Below are positions 8,784 to 17,790 of a DNA stretch of 64,000 nt, piece by piece; within the stretch, counting starts at the first letter, position 1, and each line of letters begins with the position of its first letter. Below the pieces are notes generated by a model. It was not told the DNA's origin. It made no database searches and worked only from the letters and a program-made list of their open reading frames with translations. Source of the DNA: Gammaproteobacteria bacterium (GTDB taxonomy: Bacteria > Pseudomonadota > Gammaproteobacteria > Pseudomonadales > Pseudohongiellaceae); assembly GCA_002711845.1 (NCBI GenBank), contig PASF01000013.1:242697-306696 (forward strand). Reading direction: 5' to 3'. Both the position numbers and the translations under genes were made by a program.

Positions 8784-10043
8784 ATGGGCGATATTGACGC
8801 TTACATGAACACGCTGGGTGAACAGGCCCGCGCCGCTTCCCGCATCATGGCGGCGGCAACCACCGCGCAAAAGAATGCTGCGCTATTGGCCATGGCGGAT
8901 GCCATTGATGCCAGTCGTGAGCGTTTGCAGGCCGCCAATGCGCTGGATTTGCAGGCTGGCCGTGACAAAGCACTGGATGCCGCCATGCTCGACCGGCTGG
9001 CGCTGACGCCGGCCCGGATCGACGGCATGTTGGAAGGCCTGCGGCAGGTAGCGGCGTTGCAGGACCCGATCGGCGAAGTGACTGACATGCGTTACCGGCC
9101 CAGCGGTATTCAGGTCGGGCGCATGCGTGTGCCGCTCGGCGTGATCGGGATCATCTACGAATCGCGCCCGAACGTGACCTGTGAAGCAGCCAGTCTGTGT
9201 CTGAAGTCTGGCAATGCCGCGATACTGCGGGGGGGTTCCGAGGCCATTCATTCCAACCAGGCGATTGCCGAGTGTATTCGCTCGGGGCTGCAGGCAGCGG
9301 GTCTGCCCAGTCATGCGGTACAGGTGGTGGAAACCACCGATCGCGCGGCCGTGGGCCTGCTGATTACCATGCCCGAGTTTGTCGATGTCATCGTCCCGCG
9401 TGGCGGCAAGAGCCTCATTGCCCGCATCAGTGCTGATGCTAAAGTGCCGGTGATCAAACACCTGGACGGCAATTGCCATGTCTATATTGACGACCGGGCG
9501 GATCTGCAAAAAGCCATCAAGGTGGCCATCAATGCCAAAACCCAGCGTTATGGCACCTGCAACACGCTGGAATCGTTGCTGGTGGCAGAGGCGGTGGCGG
9601 ATCGGGTGTTACCGGAACTGGCGGCACGTTATGAGGCCCACGGGGTTGAATTGCGTGCCTGCCCGCGAGCACTGATGCTGATGCCTGGCGCAGTGCCGGC
9701 CAGCGAACAGGACTGGGCGGAAGAATATCTGGGCCCGGTTTTGTCAGTGCGTCTGGTGGCTGGTCTGGACGCAGCTATTGGCCACATCAATCAGTACAGC
9801 TCCGGGCACACGGAAGCAATCATCACGGAAGATTTTCAGCGCGCCCAGCGATTCCTGCGCGAAGTGGATTCCAGCTCGGTCATGGTCAATGCCTCAACCC
9901 GATTTGCCGACGGCTTTGAATACGGACTGGGTGCAGAAATTGGTATTTCCACCGATAAACTGCATGCGCGCGGCCCGGTAGGACTGGAAGGGCTGACGTC
10001 CCAGAAATACATTGTCATTGGTGACGGCCACATTCGCACATGA
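8784..10043 (+). CDS. proA: Gamma-glutamyl phosphate reductase
   Basis: A 419-residue NADPH-dependent enzyme that reduces gamma-glutamyl phosphate to glutamate semialdehyde, the second step of proline synthesis. The catalytic cysteine is C259 in RYGTCNTLE, and IYESRPNVT and ILRGGSEA are family blocks of the cofactor region. Length matches E. coli ProA (417). The ATG agrees with a promoter just upstream. The stop overlaps nadD by 4 bp (ATGA). proB is not next to it, as in Pseudomonas, where proA also leads into nadD-rsfS-rlmH. Confidence 0.96.
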   Translation: MGDIDAYMNTLGEQARAASRIMAAATTAQKNAALLAMADAIDASRERLQAANALDLQAGRDKALDAAMLDRLALTPARIDGMLEGLRQVAALQDPIGEVTDMRYRPSGIQVGRMRVPLGVIGIIYESRPNVTCEAASLCLKSGNAAILRGGSEAIHSNQAIAECIRSGLQAAGLPSHAVQVVETTDRAAVGLLITMPEFVDVIVPRGGKSLIARISADAKVPVIKHLDGNCHVYIDDRADLQKAIKVAINAKTQRYGTCNTLESLLVAEAVADRVLPELAARYEAHGVELRACPRALMLMPGAVPASEQDWAEEYLGPVLSVRLVAGLDAAIGHINQYSSGHTEAIITEDFQRAQRFLREVDSSSVMVNASTRFADGFEYGLGAEIGISTDKLHARGPVGLEGLTSQKYIVIGDGHIRT

Positions 10044-10708
10044 GTCAGCGCATCGGTATCATGGGAGGCATGTTTGATCCCGTTCACCGAGGGCATCTGC
10101 AGGTTGCCAAAACGGCGTTGACCGCGCTGCATCTGGATCAGGTGCGGCTGATACCGTGCGCGGTGCCCAATCATCGGCATCCGGCTGCGGCCCCGGCGGC
10201 GCATCGGCTGGCCATGCTGGCGCTGGCGTTGGCCGAGCTGAATGAGCCACGGTTGCAAACGGATGACCGCGAACTTCATCGTCCGGGCGTGTCCTACATG
10301 GTGGATACGCTGGCGTCACTGGCCAGTCAGTTTCCTGACGCCACACTGGTTTACATCTTGGGCTGGGACAGTTTCAACACCCTGCCGGGCTGGCACCGCT
10401 GGCGGGACATGCTCGACTATTGCCACCTTTGCGCGGTGAGTCGCCCGGGGGTCCGCCTGGCGACAGACACCATGAACAGCGAGGATGCTGACTGGTTGCT
10501 GGCGCGCGAGGTAGACAATGTGTCGTCGCTGTTTACAACCGACAGCGGCCACATTCTGGTGCTGGACGAGCTCGACGAGCCTGCGGCCTCGACGCATATC
10601 CGTCAGGCACTGGCAGCCGGGCAACAACCGATAACAGACATACCGGGCGTGGTCCTTGATTACATTCGGCAACATCAACTTTATACAACGCCCCATGACA
10701 ATGCCTGA
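10040..10708 (+). CDS. nadD: Nicotinate-nucleotide adenylyltransferase
   Basis: A 222-residue enzyme of NAD synthesis that adenylates nicotinate mononucleotide to deamido-[15 protein letters not shown] (9-20) holds the nucleotidyltransferase (H/T)xGH motif, and ASTHIR near the C-terminus corresponds to the ISTxxR phosphate-binding block. It is translationally coupled to proA through an ATGA overlap and is followed by rsfS after 19 bp. A glutamine-dependent NAD synthetase that acts on its product is encoded at 47553-49238. Confidence 0.94.
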   Translation: MSQRIGIMGGMFDPVHRGHLQVAKTALTALHLDQVRLIPCAVPNHRHPAAAPAAHRLAMLALALAELNEPRLQTDDRELHRPGVSYMVDTLASLASQFPDATLVYILGWDSFNTLPGWHRWRDMLDYCHLCAVSRPGVRLATDTMNSEDADWLLAREVDNVSSLFTTDSGHILVLDELDEPAASTHIRQALAAGQQPITDIPGVVLDYIRQHQLYTTPHDNA

Positions 10709-10727
10709 AGGCAGGAGAAGAGTTTAA

Positions 10728-11096
10728 TTGGATACTAAAGATATAATCGCGCTGGTGATTTCTGCGCTGGAAGATGTGAAAGGTCAGCATATCGAAACCT
10801 TTGATGTGAAAGACCTGACCCCGGTGACAGATGCCATGATTATCTGCACAGGTACCTCCAATACCCACCTGAAAGCCCTGTCTGATGAGGTTGTCGTCAA
10901 GGCAAAAGCGGCAGGCCTGCAGGTCAGTGGCGTGGAAGGCCGGTTGCAGGCGGAGTGGGTGCTGGTTGATCTGGGTTCAGTCATCGTACATCTGATGATG
11001 GGGGCGACCCGGGCGCTGTACCGGCTTGAAGATCTGTGGGACTTCAGGCTGGAGCCGGAAGACCGCAAAATGCCTCGGGACAACGGTGAAGATTAA
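10728..11096 (+). CDS. rsfS: Ribosome silencing factor RsfS
   Basis: A 122-residue Iojap-family protein that binds ribosomal protein uL14 on the 50S subunit and blocks subunit joining when nutrients are low. The core TDAMIICTGTSNTHLKAL and LVDLGSVIVHLM are family blocks. The start is TTG with AGGAGAAG ~8 nt upstream; no ATG fits the family N-terminus. It overlaps rlmH by 11 bp. The nadD-rsfS-rlmH order is widely conserved in gammaproteobacteria. Confidence 0.92.
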   Translation: MDTKDIIALVISALEDVKGQHIETFDVKDLTPVTDAMIICTGTSNTHLKALSDEVVVKAKAAGLQVSGVEGRLQAEWVLVDLGSVIVHLMMGATRALYRLEDLWDFRLEPEDRKMPRDNGED

Positions 11097-11556
11097 TCTG
11101 ATATCGGTCGGCACCAAAATGCCGGTCTGGGTGGAGCAGGGCGTGCAGGAATACAGCAAGCGCCTGCCGCCCGAGTTCAGCTTCAGCTGTATCGAAGTGC
11201 CGTTGGGCAAACGCGGTAAAAGCAGCAGTATTGAACAGGCCATGCGTCAGGAGGAGGAGGCCCTGCTGGCGCGCATCAGCCCGCGCGATTATGTGGTCGC
11301 GCTGGATGTGCAGGGCAAGGCACTGAGCACGGAAGCCATGGCGGCAAGAATTGCACATATTCGCGACGATGGCCGTCACCTCAGCCTGCTGGTGGGCGGA
11401 CCCGACGGTTTGACCCTGGCGTGCCTGCAACGTGCCGATGAACGCTGGTCCCTGTCGGCGCTGACACTCCCGCATCCACTGGTGCGCACAGTGATGGCCG
11501 AGCAGATCTACCGAGTCTGGAGTCTGCTCGCCGGGCATCCCTATCATCGTGCTTGA
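11086..11556 (+). CDS. rlmH: 23S rRNA pseudouridine-1915 N3-methyltransferase
   Basis: A 156-residue SPOUT methyltransferase that methylates pseudouridine 1915 in helix 69 of 23S rRNA, the last modification made on the assembled ribosome. The trefoil-knot blocks LLVGGPDGL and LPHPLVRTVMAEQIYRVWSLLAGHPYHR are near-diagnostic. The GTG start inside the end of rsfS gives the length of E. coli RlmH (155); an upstream ATG in the same frame would add 20 non-family residues. It is the last gene of the proA-nadD-rsfS-rlmH run. Confidence 0.94.
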   Translation: MKINLISVGTKMPVWVEQGVQEYSKRLPPEFSFSCIEVPLGKRGKSSSIEQAMRQEEEALLARISPRDYVVALDVQGKALSTEAMAARIAHIRDDGRHLSLLVGGPDGLTLACLQRADERWSLSALTLPHPLVRTVMAEQIYRVWSLLAGHPYHRA

Positions 11557-11680
11557 AAGCTATGTAAACTTTTCGCGCAAAACCTTGTCTTATCTGCAAT
11601 AATCCCGACAACTACACGGTCCGTAGCGGGTATTCGGCAACATCGGGTAACACCACCTCCACACGATCGAAACACAGATT

Positions 11681-13654
11681 ATGGCACCAAGATTTCGTCT
11701 CGACGGACACAAGCAGGAAATTCAGATTTTTAATCGCCGCCTGGTGTTTGCCTGTGTGGTTGTTGTCATGCTGGTGCTGACGCTGATCGGGCGCATGATC
11801 AACCTGCAGTTTTTCAATCATGAGTACTTCTCGGCCCGCTCGGACGGCAACCGCCTGCACTCTCAGCACATCCCGCCGACCCGGGGCCTGATATATGACC
11901 GTAACGGTAATCTGCTTGCCGACAACCGGCCGATCTTTAACTTAACGGTCGTGCGCGAAGCGGCTGCTGATTTTGATCAGTCTCTGGCCCTCCTGCGTGA
12001 TGTGATCGGTCTCACCGAGGAGGATATGGAACAGTACCAGGCCCGGCTCGCGCGTCGGGCTGTGCCGCAGTCGTCGGTGCCGCTGAAATTCCAGCTCAGT
12101 GATGAAGAGATGGCCCATATCGCTGTCAACCAGCACAAGCTGCCGGGTATTGCTGTCGAGGCGCAACTGGTTCGCTATTACCCGTTTGGTCAAAGCGCGG
12201 CTCACGCCCTGGGGTATGTATCTGAAATCAACCGGGAAGAGCTGACAAGCATGACCGAAGAGGAGGTGCGCAATTATCGTGGCACCAACCAGATCGGCAA
12301 GAACGGCATCGAGAAGACTTACGAAGACTACCTACACGGACGTGTGGGTTTTGAAACGGTTGAAAAAAACAACCGTGGTCGCGTCACGCGGGTGCTGGGC
12401 CGCACCGATCCGGTGCCGGGCGCCGATATTCAACTGCACCTGGATATCGCGCTGCAAACGGCTGCAGAGGCGGCGTTGGGTGATCGACGTGGCGCCATTG
12501 TGGCCATTGACCCCAAGACCGGGGGCATTCTGGCGATGGTCAGCCAGCCGGGTTATGACCCCAATCTGTTTGTCACGGGTATCAGCCGCGCACAACTGGC
12601 TGAGCTGAACAACTCCCGGCACTCGCCCATGTTCAATCGCGCGACTCACGCCCGTATACCCGGCTCCACGATCAAGCCGTTCATCGGCCTGGCCGGTTTG
12701 TATCATGGCGTGATCACGCCGGAGTTTGTTATCAATGACCCGGGCTACTATCAGCTGGCCGAGCGCAGGCGTCCCTATTATGACTGGACCTGGTGGGTGG
12801 ACAAATCCGGCCATGGTCCGATTGACCTGGAACGTGCCATTTATCAATCCTGTAACACCTACTTCAGTCATGTCGCCGTCGAGCTGGGCATAGATCGTAT
12901 CCACGACTACCTAGTAACGTTCGGTTTTGGCAGTAACCGGGCACTGGATGTGCCTGACGCCTCGTCCGGGTTGGTGCCGTCACCCGCCTGGAAGCGTGAA
13001 ACCCGCGGCGAGCCCTGGTATCCGGGGGAAACGCCAGCGGAAGGCTTTGGCAACGGCATGTTCCAGGCGACGACCCTGCAAATGGCCAGCGCGACTGCCA
13101 CAGTGGCCAATCACGGCGTGTTCATGCGTCCGCGCATGCTCAAATCCATGCGTAGCGATGAACTGGATTTTGCGGACATCATTTTTGATGAAGGCGTTGT
13201 CCAGCAGCCACTATTGCCTTCGGCCGACGATGTGGCACTGGTGCGCAAGGCCATGGAGCACACGGTCAGCAAACCGCGGGAACGCGAGCATCGCCGGCAT
13301 GAGGGCACCGCTTACGACTATGTGCAGGGCGCCAAACCACTGGCCTATCCCATGGCCGGTAAATCAGGGACTGCCCAGGTCATTGGCGTCCAGGTGGACG
13401 CTCGGGGAAATCGTATCGAGCCTGATGAAATCCGCGACGAACATCTCAACCATGCCATGTTCATAGCCTTTGATGCCTCGCCCGAGTCCAGAATCGCGGT
13501 TGCCGTGTTCGTTGAGAATGGTGAGGGGGGCAGTTCGGTGGGCGGGCCGCTGGCGCGCGAAGTACTGGATGCCTACATGCTGCCCATTCTGGAGCAGGAG
13601 AAGCTGCTGGAGACCGGTGGCGAAGGCGGGCAGTTGCTGACAAGTGTTGACTAA
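11681..13654 (+). CDS. mrdA: Penicillin-binding protein 2 (elongasome transpeptidase)
   Basis: A 657-residue D,D-transpeptidase that cross-links peptidoglycan during lateral wall growth. One N-terminal membrane anchor (~20-42) is followed by the PBP dimerisation domain (~60-230) and the transpeptidase domain. The active-site serine is in GSTIKPF (S329, K332), with SCNTYF as the SxN motif and KSGTAQV as the KTG-type motif. All catalytic blocks are intact. Its partner glycosyltransferase gene rodA (mrdB), normally directly downstream, is absent here; the next gene is rlpA after a gap of ~63 bp. Confidence 0.96.
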   Translation: MAPRFRLDGHKQEIQIFNRRLVFACVVVVMLVLTLIGRMINLQFFNHEYFSARSDGNRLHSQHIPPTRGLIYDRNGNLLADNRPIFNLTVVREAAADFDQSLALLRDVIGLTEEDMEQYQARLARRAVPQSSVPLKFQLSDEEMAHIAVNQHKLPGIAVEAQLVRYYPFGQSAAHALGYVSEINREELTSMTEEEVRNYRGTNQIGKNGIEKTYEDYLHGRVGFETVEKNNRGRVTRVLGRTDPVPGADIQLHLDIALQTAAEAALGDRRGAIVAIDPKTGGILAMVSQPGYDPNLFVTGISRAQLAELNNSRHSPMFNRATHARIPGSTIKPFIGLAGLYHGVITPEFVINDPGYYQLAERRRPYYDWTWWVDKSGHGPIDLERAIYQSCNTYFSHVAVELGIDRIHDYLVTFGFGSNRALDVPDASSGLVPSPAWKRETRGEPWYPGETPAEGFGNGMFQATTLQMASATATVANHGVFMRPRMLKSMRSDELDFADIIFDEGVVQQPLLPSADDVALVRKAMEHTVSKPREREHRRHEGTAYDYVQGAKPLAYPMAGKSGTAQVIGVQVDARGNRIEPDEIRDEHLNHAMFIAFDASPESRIAVAVFVENGEGGSSVGGPLAREVLDAYMLPILEQEKLLETGGEGGQLLTSVD

Positions 13655-13717
13655 TTACGGTAACATGACAGGCGTGTCAGGTTGGCTAGTCAGCGCGCTT
13701 GGCGTTGGCGTGAAGGG

Positions 13718-14584
13718 GTGGTCAAGACATTGAATTACAAATTTATTTTTCTGCTGGCTGGCAGTGTTCTGATGGTGGCCTGCAGCAGTGTATCATCGCC
13801 CCCGCAGACCGCCGGTACTGCGCCCGTCGCCAATGCCGGTCGCTACAGCATCTCTCAGGATCGCGCGCCCAGCACACCGTTGGATCCCTCCCGCATCCGG
13901 GACGTCGAGTTACTGCCGTTAAACCGCACCATGGCGGGCAACCGCTCACCCTATACGGTCAACGGTAAGCGCTATCGGGTAATGGCGACTGAAGAAGGTT
14001 TTCAGCAGACCGGGCTGGCATCCTGGTACGGCGAAAAATTTCACGGCCACCTGACGTCCAATGGTGAGATATTCGATATGTATCAGGTCTCGGCCGCGCA
14101 CACCGGGCTGCCCATACCCAGCTACGCACGGGTCACCAACCTGGAGAACCAGCGTAGCATCGTTGTCCGTGTCAATGACCGTGGTCCCTTCCACAATGAC
14201 CGCATTATCGATTTGTCCTATGCGGCCGCGTACAAACTGGGATTCTCTGATCAGGGCACAGCCCTGGTGCACGTCGAGTCAATCATCGCCGGGCAACAGG
14301 ATGTGTTGCTGGCGGATGCCTCCACCGCGACTGCGGCTGCCGGCGCCGGTGGGCGGTATCTGCAGGCAGGCGCATTCTCTGACCTGCGTGCGGCGGAGCG
14401 CCTGTCCGGCCGGCTGCGGCAGATGACCACCCGGCCGGTGTTTATCCGCTCGGTACAGGCTCAGAATTCACAACAGTTGCATCGTGTCAGGGTTGGTCCG
14501 ATTGCAGATCCCCAGGAAATTGAACGCATCACTGACATGATGATTGCGGCCGATCTTGGACAACCCTACATGGTAGATGAATAA
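13718..14584 (+). CDS. rlpA: RlpA septal lipoprotein with DPBB and SPOR domains
   Basis: A ~288-residue lipoprotein. The N-terminal hydrophobic segment ends in MVAC, a lipobox-like site. A double-psi beta-barrel domain (~95-180) follows, with GLASWYGEKFHG, TSNGE and VNDRGPF, and a C-terminal SPOR domain (~210-285) that binds denuded glycan at the division site. In Pseudomonas aeruginosa RlpA is a lytic transglycosylase acting on denuded strands. The start is uncertain: GTG at 13718 is used, while TTG at 13730 has a better-spaced GAAGGGG. It sits in the usual mrdA-rlpA-dacA neighbourhood. Confidence 0.9.
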   Translation: MVKTLNYKFIFLLAGSVLMVACSSVSSPPQTAGTAPVANAGRYSISQDRAPSTPLDPSRIRDVELLPLNRTMAGNRSPYTVNGKRYRVMATEEGFQQTGLASWYGEKFHGHLTSNGEIFDMYQVSAAHTGLPIPSYARVTNLENQRSIVVRVNDRGPFHNDRIIDLSYAAAYKLGFSDQGTALVHVESIIAGQQDVLLADASTATAAAGAGGRYLQAGAFSDLRAAERLSGRLRQMTTRPVFIRSVQAQNSQQLHRVRVGPIADPQEIERITDMMIAADLGQPYMVDE

Positions 14585-14607
14585 ACTCACAGACCGGGAT
14601 TTAATGT

Positions 14608-15819
14608 ATGAAAGGTTTTAACAGGTCAACAGCAAAACGGCTTTCCAGGCGCCTGGCGCGGGTTTCTGCGGTGTTGTCTGCAATGATGTCAGCCGTTGTG
14701 CTGATGACAAGTATCGGCGCATCCGCGCAATCCATCATGCCAAGGCCGCCGGAAATTGCCGGCAGCAGCTACATTCTTATCGATGCCACCACCGGTCATG
14801 TGATCATGGAGCAGAACTCCGAAGAGGCGTTGCCGCCGGCCAGCCTGACCAAAATGATGACGTCCTACATTGCCGAGGTCGAAATCGACAATGGCAATCT
14901 GAGCTATGATGACCTGGTCTTCATCAGCGAAAAAGCCTGGCGTACACAGGGCTCCAAAACGTTTGTGGATGTCAACAGCCGGGTCCGGGTGGAAGACCTG
15001 TTGCGTGGTATTATCATCCAGTCCGGTAACGACGCCAGTGTTGCCATGGCTGAGCACATCGCTGGCAGTGAAGCAGCTTTTGCCGACCTGATGAACCAGC
15101 ATGCGCGTGCGCTGGGCATGGACAACTCCTATTTCGTGAACTCCAGTGGTCTGGATGATGACGGCAACACCAACCTGATGTCTGCCCGGGATCTGGCAAC
15201 GCTGGCGCGGGCCAAAATCATTGAGCATCCGACACACTATGATATGTATTCGGAACGCGAATTTACCTTCAATGGCATTACCCAGGCCAATCGCAACACT
15301 CTGCTGTTCCGGGATCCGACTGTTGATGGCATGAAAACCGGCTGGACCACGCAGGCGGGTTATTGCCTGGTGGCCTCGGCCGAGCGCGATGGCATGCGGC
15401 TGATTTCGGTGGTCATGGGAACCGCCAGTGAAGATGCCCGGGTTGTTGAAACCCAGAAAATGCTGAGTTACGGATTCCGCTTCTTTGAAAGCTACAAACT
15501 GTATGATGCCGGTGAGGTGGTGAATTCCGCCCGCGTCTGGTCCGGTGCACAGAACTCGGTAGATCTGGGCATTCAGGAGGAAGTACTGATTACAATTCCA
15601 CGCGGGCGCTCGGAAGATCTGGTGGCAACCGTCGACATGGATGAGGTCATCCGCGGTGGCTTCGAAGCGGGTGATGTCATGGGTTCCGTCGAAATCACGC
15701 TGGATGACGAAGTGCTGTATGCCGGTGATGTGGTTGCCATGCAGACAGTCGAACGTGGCGGCTTCCTGCGTCGTCTGATTGACGCGCTGACCCTGTTCTT
15801 CATGGGGTTGTTTAACTGA
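14608..15819 (+). CDS. dacA: D-alanyl-D-alanine carboxypeptidase (PBP5/6 family)
   Basis: A 403-residue low-molecular-mass penicillin-binding protein that removes the terminal D-Ala from stem peptides and so limits cross-linking. A signal peptide (~20-41) precedes the SxxK site S79-L-T-K82, SGN at 139-141 and KTG at 243-245. The PBP5 C-terminal beta domain follows, and the last ~20 residues (FLRRLIDALTLFFMGLF) form the amphipathic helix that anchors the enzyme on the outer face of the inner membrane. It is followed after one base by ybeD. Confidence 0.95.
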   Translation: MKGFNRSTAKRLSRRLARVSAVLSAMMSAVVLMTSIGASAQSIMPRPPEIAGSSYILIDATTGHVIMEQNSEEALPPASLTKMMTSYIAEVEIDNGNLSYDDLVFISEKAWRTQGSKTFVDVNSRVRVEDLLRGIIIQSGNDASVAMAEHIAGSEAAFADLMNQHARALGMDNSYFVNSSGLDDDGNTNLMSARDLATLARAKIIEHPTHYDMYSEREFTFNGITQANRNTLLFRDPTVDGMKTGWTTQAGYCLVASAERDGMRLISVVMGTASEDARVVETQKMLSYGFRFFESYKLYDAGEVVNSARVWSGAQNSVDLGIQEEVLITIPRGRSEDLVATVDMDEVIRGGFEAGDVMGSVEITLDDEVLYAGDVVAMQTVERGGFLRRLIDALTLFFMGLFN

Positions 15820-15820
15820 C

Positions 15821-16117
15821 ATGGCAGCTGACAAACCCTCAACACCAGGCGCTGAACAGGAAGCCCCGAAGATATCATTCCCCTGCCGATACCCGGTAAA
15901 GGTCATGGGTGAGGCCGTAGACGGTTTTGAGTTACAGGTGCTGGCCATCTTCCAGCGTCATGCGCCGGATACCTGCGATGAGCACATGGTGGCCAGGCCC
16001 AGCGCCAAGGGCAACTACATGGCGTTGACCATCACCATGGAGGCGACCGGACTGGAACAGCTGGAATTGCTGTTTGCTGATCTCAAGACCTTGCCGGCGG
16101 TCAAACTGGTGTTATGA
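15821..16117 (+). CDS. ybeD: DUF493 family protein YbeD
   Basis: A 98-residue small protein with the ACT-like alpha/beta fold of the YbeD (DUF493) family; [11 protein letters not shown] near residue 25 and the [12 protein letters not shown] strand are typical. Its role is unproven; the steady link with dacA and lipB has suggested regulation of lipoate metabolism. It is squeezed between dacA (1-bp gap) and lipB (4-bp overlap), so it is probably read from the same transcript. Confidence 0.88.
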   Translation: MAADKPSTPGAEQEAPKISFPCRYPVKVMGEAVDGFELQVLAIFQRHAPDTCDEHMVARPSAKGNYMALTITMEATGLEQLELLFADLKTLPAVKLVL

Positions 16118-16779
16118 CCACAAACCGGCCGCTGATCATCCGCCGCATGGGATTGCGTGACTATGAACCCGTATGGCGTGCCATGCAGGCGTTCACCAAC
16201 GACCGCAACGCTGACACGCCGGATGAGTTATGGGTGTTGTCGCACCCGCCGGTATTCACCCAGGGACAGGCTGGTAAGCCGGAACACTTGCTGGCGCCGG
16301 GAGACATTCCGGTTGTGCAGATAGATCGTGGCGGGCAAGTGACCTATCATGGCCCCGGGCAACTGGTTGTTTATCTGCTCATTGATGTGCGGCGGGCCAA
16401 CATGGGAGTCCGCGAGCTGGTCAGTTTGATTGAGCAGGCAATAATCGATACCTTGTCGGCAGTGCGGATTGACGCAGTTACCCGGCCCGGCGCACCCGGT
16501 GTGTACGTTGCCGACGCCAAGATTGCTGCGCTCGGACTTCGTATCCGACGTGGTTGTTCGTATCACGGTCTCAGCCTCAATGTCGCGATGGACACGGAAC
16601 CGTTTGCCCGTATAAATCCATGCGGTTATCAGGGGCTTGCCGTGGCCCAGGTGGCGGATTTTGTAAAAGACGCCGATGCATCGGAGTTGATGGTGACCAT
16701 CGAAAAATTATTACTGCAGCAATTGCTGCCGCAACTTGGCCAGTACAGCTGGATAGATGTCAGACAGGAGTTCGAATGA
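16114..16779 (+). CDS. lipB: Octanoyltransferase LipB
   Basis: A 221-residue enzyme that moves octanoyl from acyl carrier protein to lipoyl domains of dehydrogenases, the first step of de novo lipoate synthesis. Catalytic C170 (NPCGYQGL) and K136 (ADAKIAALG) match C169/K135 of E. coli, and [14 protein letters not shown] is the signature block. Start and stop overlap the neighbours by 4 bp on each side. The partner lipA, which usually follows, is not in the window; a cyclophilin gene takes its place. Confidence 0.95.
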   Translation: MTTNRPLIIRRMGLRDYEPVWRAMQAFTNDRNADTPDELWVLSHPPVFTQGQAGKPEHLLAPGDIPVVQIDRGGQVTYHGPGQLVVYLLIDVRRANMGVRELVSLIEQAIIDTLSAVRIDAVTRPGAPGVYVADAKIAALGLRIRRGCSYHGLSLNVAMDTEPFARINPCGYQGLAVAQVADFVKDADASELMVTIEKLLLQQLLPQLGQYSWIDVRQEFE

Positions 16780-17765
16780 GATTTTTGCAGAACCTGGGAA
16801 GCAATGTTTTTAAGGGCAGTCTGTTGACTGCCGTGCTGGCCGGCAGTCTGGCGTCTGTCAGCGCGGTGTACGCTGAACCGCTGGTCAGGATCAGTACCAG
16901 CTATGGCAGCTTCACGATTGAATTATTTGATGAGGCCGCACCGGACACTGTGTCGAATTTTCTCGGGTACGTAGACCGTGGGGACTATGCCCGATCACTG
17001 TTCCATCGTTCGGAAACCGACTTCGTTGTTCAGGCGGGCGCCTATCAGTGGCAGCGTGATTGCATCACCGGGATGGATCCGGCCACCTGTTCGGTCAGTG
17101 CCATTCCATCACAGGGCAATGTCCGCAATGAGCCGGGGGCCTCCAATACCCGCGGAACACTGGCCATGGCAAAACTGGGCGGTGCGCCGGACAGTGCGAC
17201 CAGCCAGTGGTTTGTCAATCTTGCCGACAACACGGGGCTGGATGAGCAAAATGGCGGGTTTACCGTGTTTGCTCAGGTGCTGGGCGATGGTCTGGCGGTT
17301 GCCGATGCGATTAACGACCTGCAGGTGATCAATGTCGGCGGTGAAGCCCAGCAACTGCCGGTCAGGGGTTTTGACGCATTCCAGAACGAGTTACCCGTAG
17401 AAGCCAATCTGGTTTTGATCAATATGCACCGGGTCGAGCGCTTCAGTTCTGCCGTGAATGTGTTTGAGTACGGCACTGCGTTGCTGAACACCTCGGTAGA
17501 TGCCGGCGAGCTGGGGCATTTGAGCCTGAATATGCGCCTGATTGACGATGGTCCCGAACTGGTTTTCGAAATCATTCCCGACAGCATCGTACCCCTGGCA
17601 ATAGAACCCGCAGGAAAGGGCGTGTTTGACGCCGCCGACCAGCGCTTGCGCTTGCCACAGGTGGAGCTCAATGACAACGGTCAGGTCAGTGTCATCAACA
17701 ATGTGGTCATGCGGTTGACCGATGCCGGGCAGCTGCGCTTTGTTGTTGAGTCATACGAAGAATAA
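16776..17765 (+). CDS. Exported cyclophilin-type peptidyl-prolyl isomerase with extra C-terminal domain
   Basis: A 329-residue protein with a signal peptide ending ~residue 30 (AVYAEP). A cyclophilin domain covers ~33-200: [25 protein letters not shown] and [10 protein letters not shown] match the bacterial PpiA/PpiB family, which speeds prolyl isomerisation during folding. The last ~110 residues are a beta-rich region I cannot assign; PpiA itself ends without it. The ATG overlaps the lipB stop, so it is coupled to the rlpA-dacA-ybeD-lipB run. Periplasmic location fits the leader. Confidence 0.85.
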   Translation: MRFLQNLGSNVFKGSLLTAVLAGSLASVSAVYAEPLVRISTSYGSFTIELFDEAAPDTVSNFLGYVDRGDYARSLFHRSETDFVVQAGAYQWQRDCITGMDPATCSVSAIPSQGNVRNEPGASNTRGTLAMAKLGGAPDSATSQWFVNLADNTGLDEQNGGFTVFAQVLGDGLAVADAINDLQVINVGGEAQQLPVRGFDAFQNELPVEANLVLINMHRVERFSSAVNVFEYGTALLNTSVDAGELGHLSLNMRLIDDGPELVFEIIPDSIVPLAIEPAGKGVFDAADQRLRLPQVELNDNGQVSVINNVVMRLTDAGQLRFVVESYEE

Positions 17766-17790
17766 TAATTTTACCAGAGACAAAAACAAT

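Noticed and set aside
14689..15948. Long open frame (419 codons) on the minus strand opposite dacA and ybeD
   Set aside because: It lies wholly antisense to clear genes with intact motifs. Its product is His/Gln-rich with no recognisable domain, a common artefact opposite GC-biased codons.
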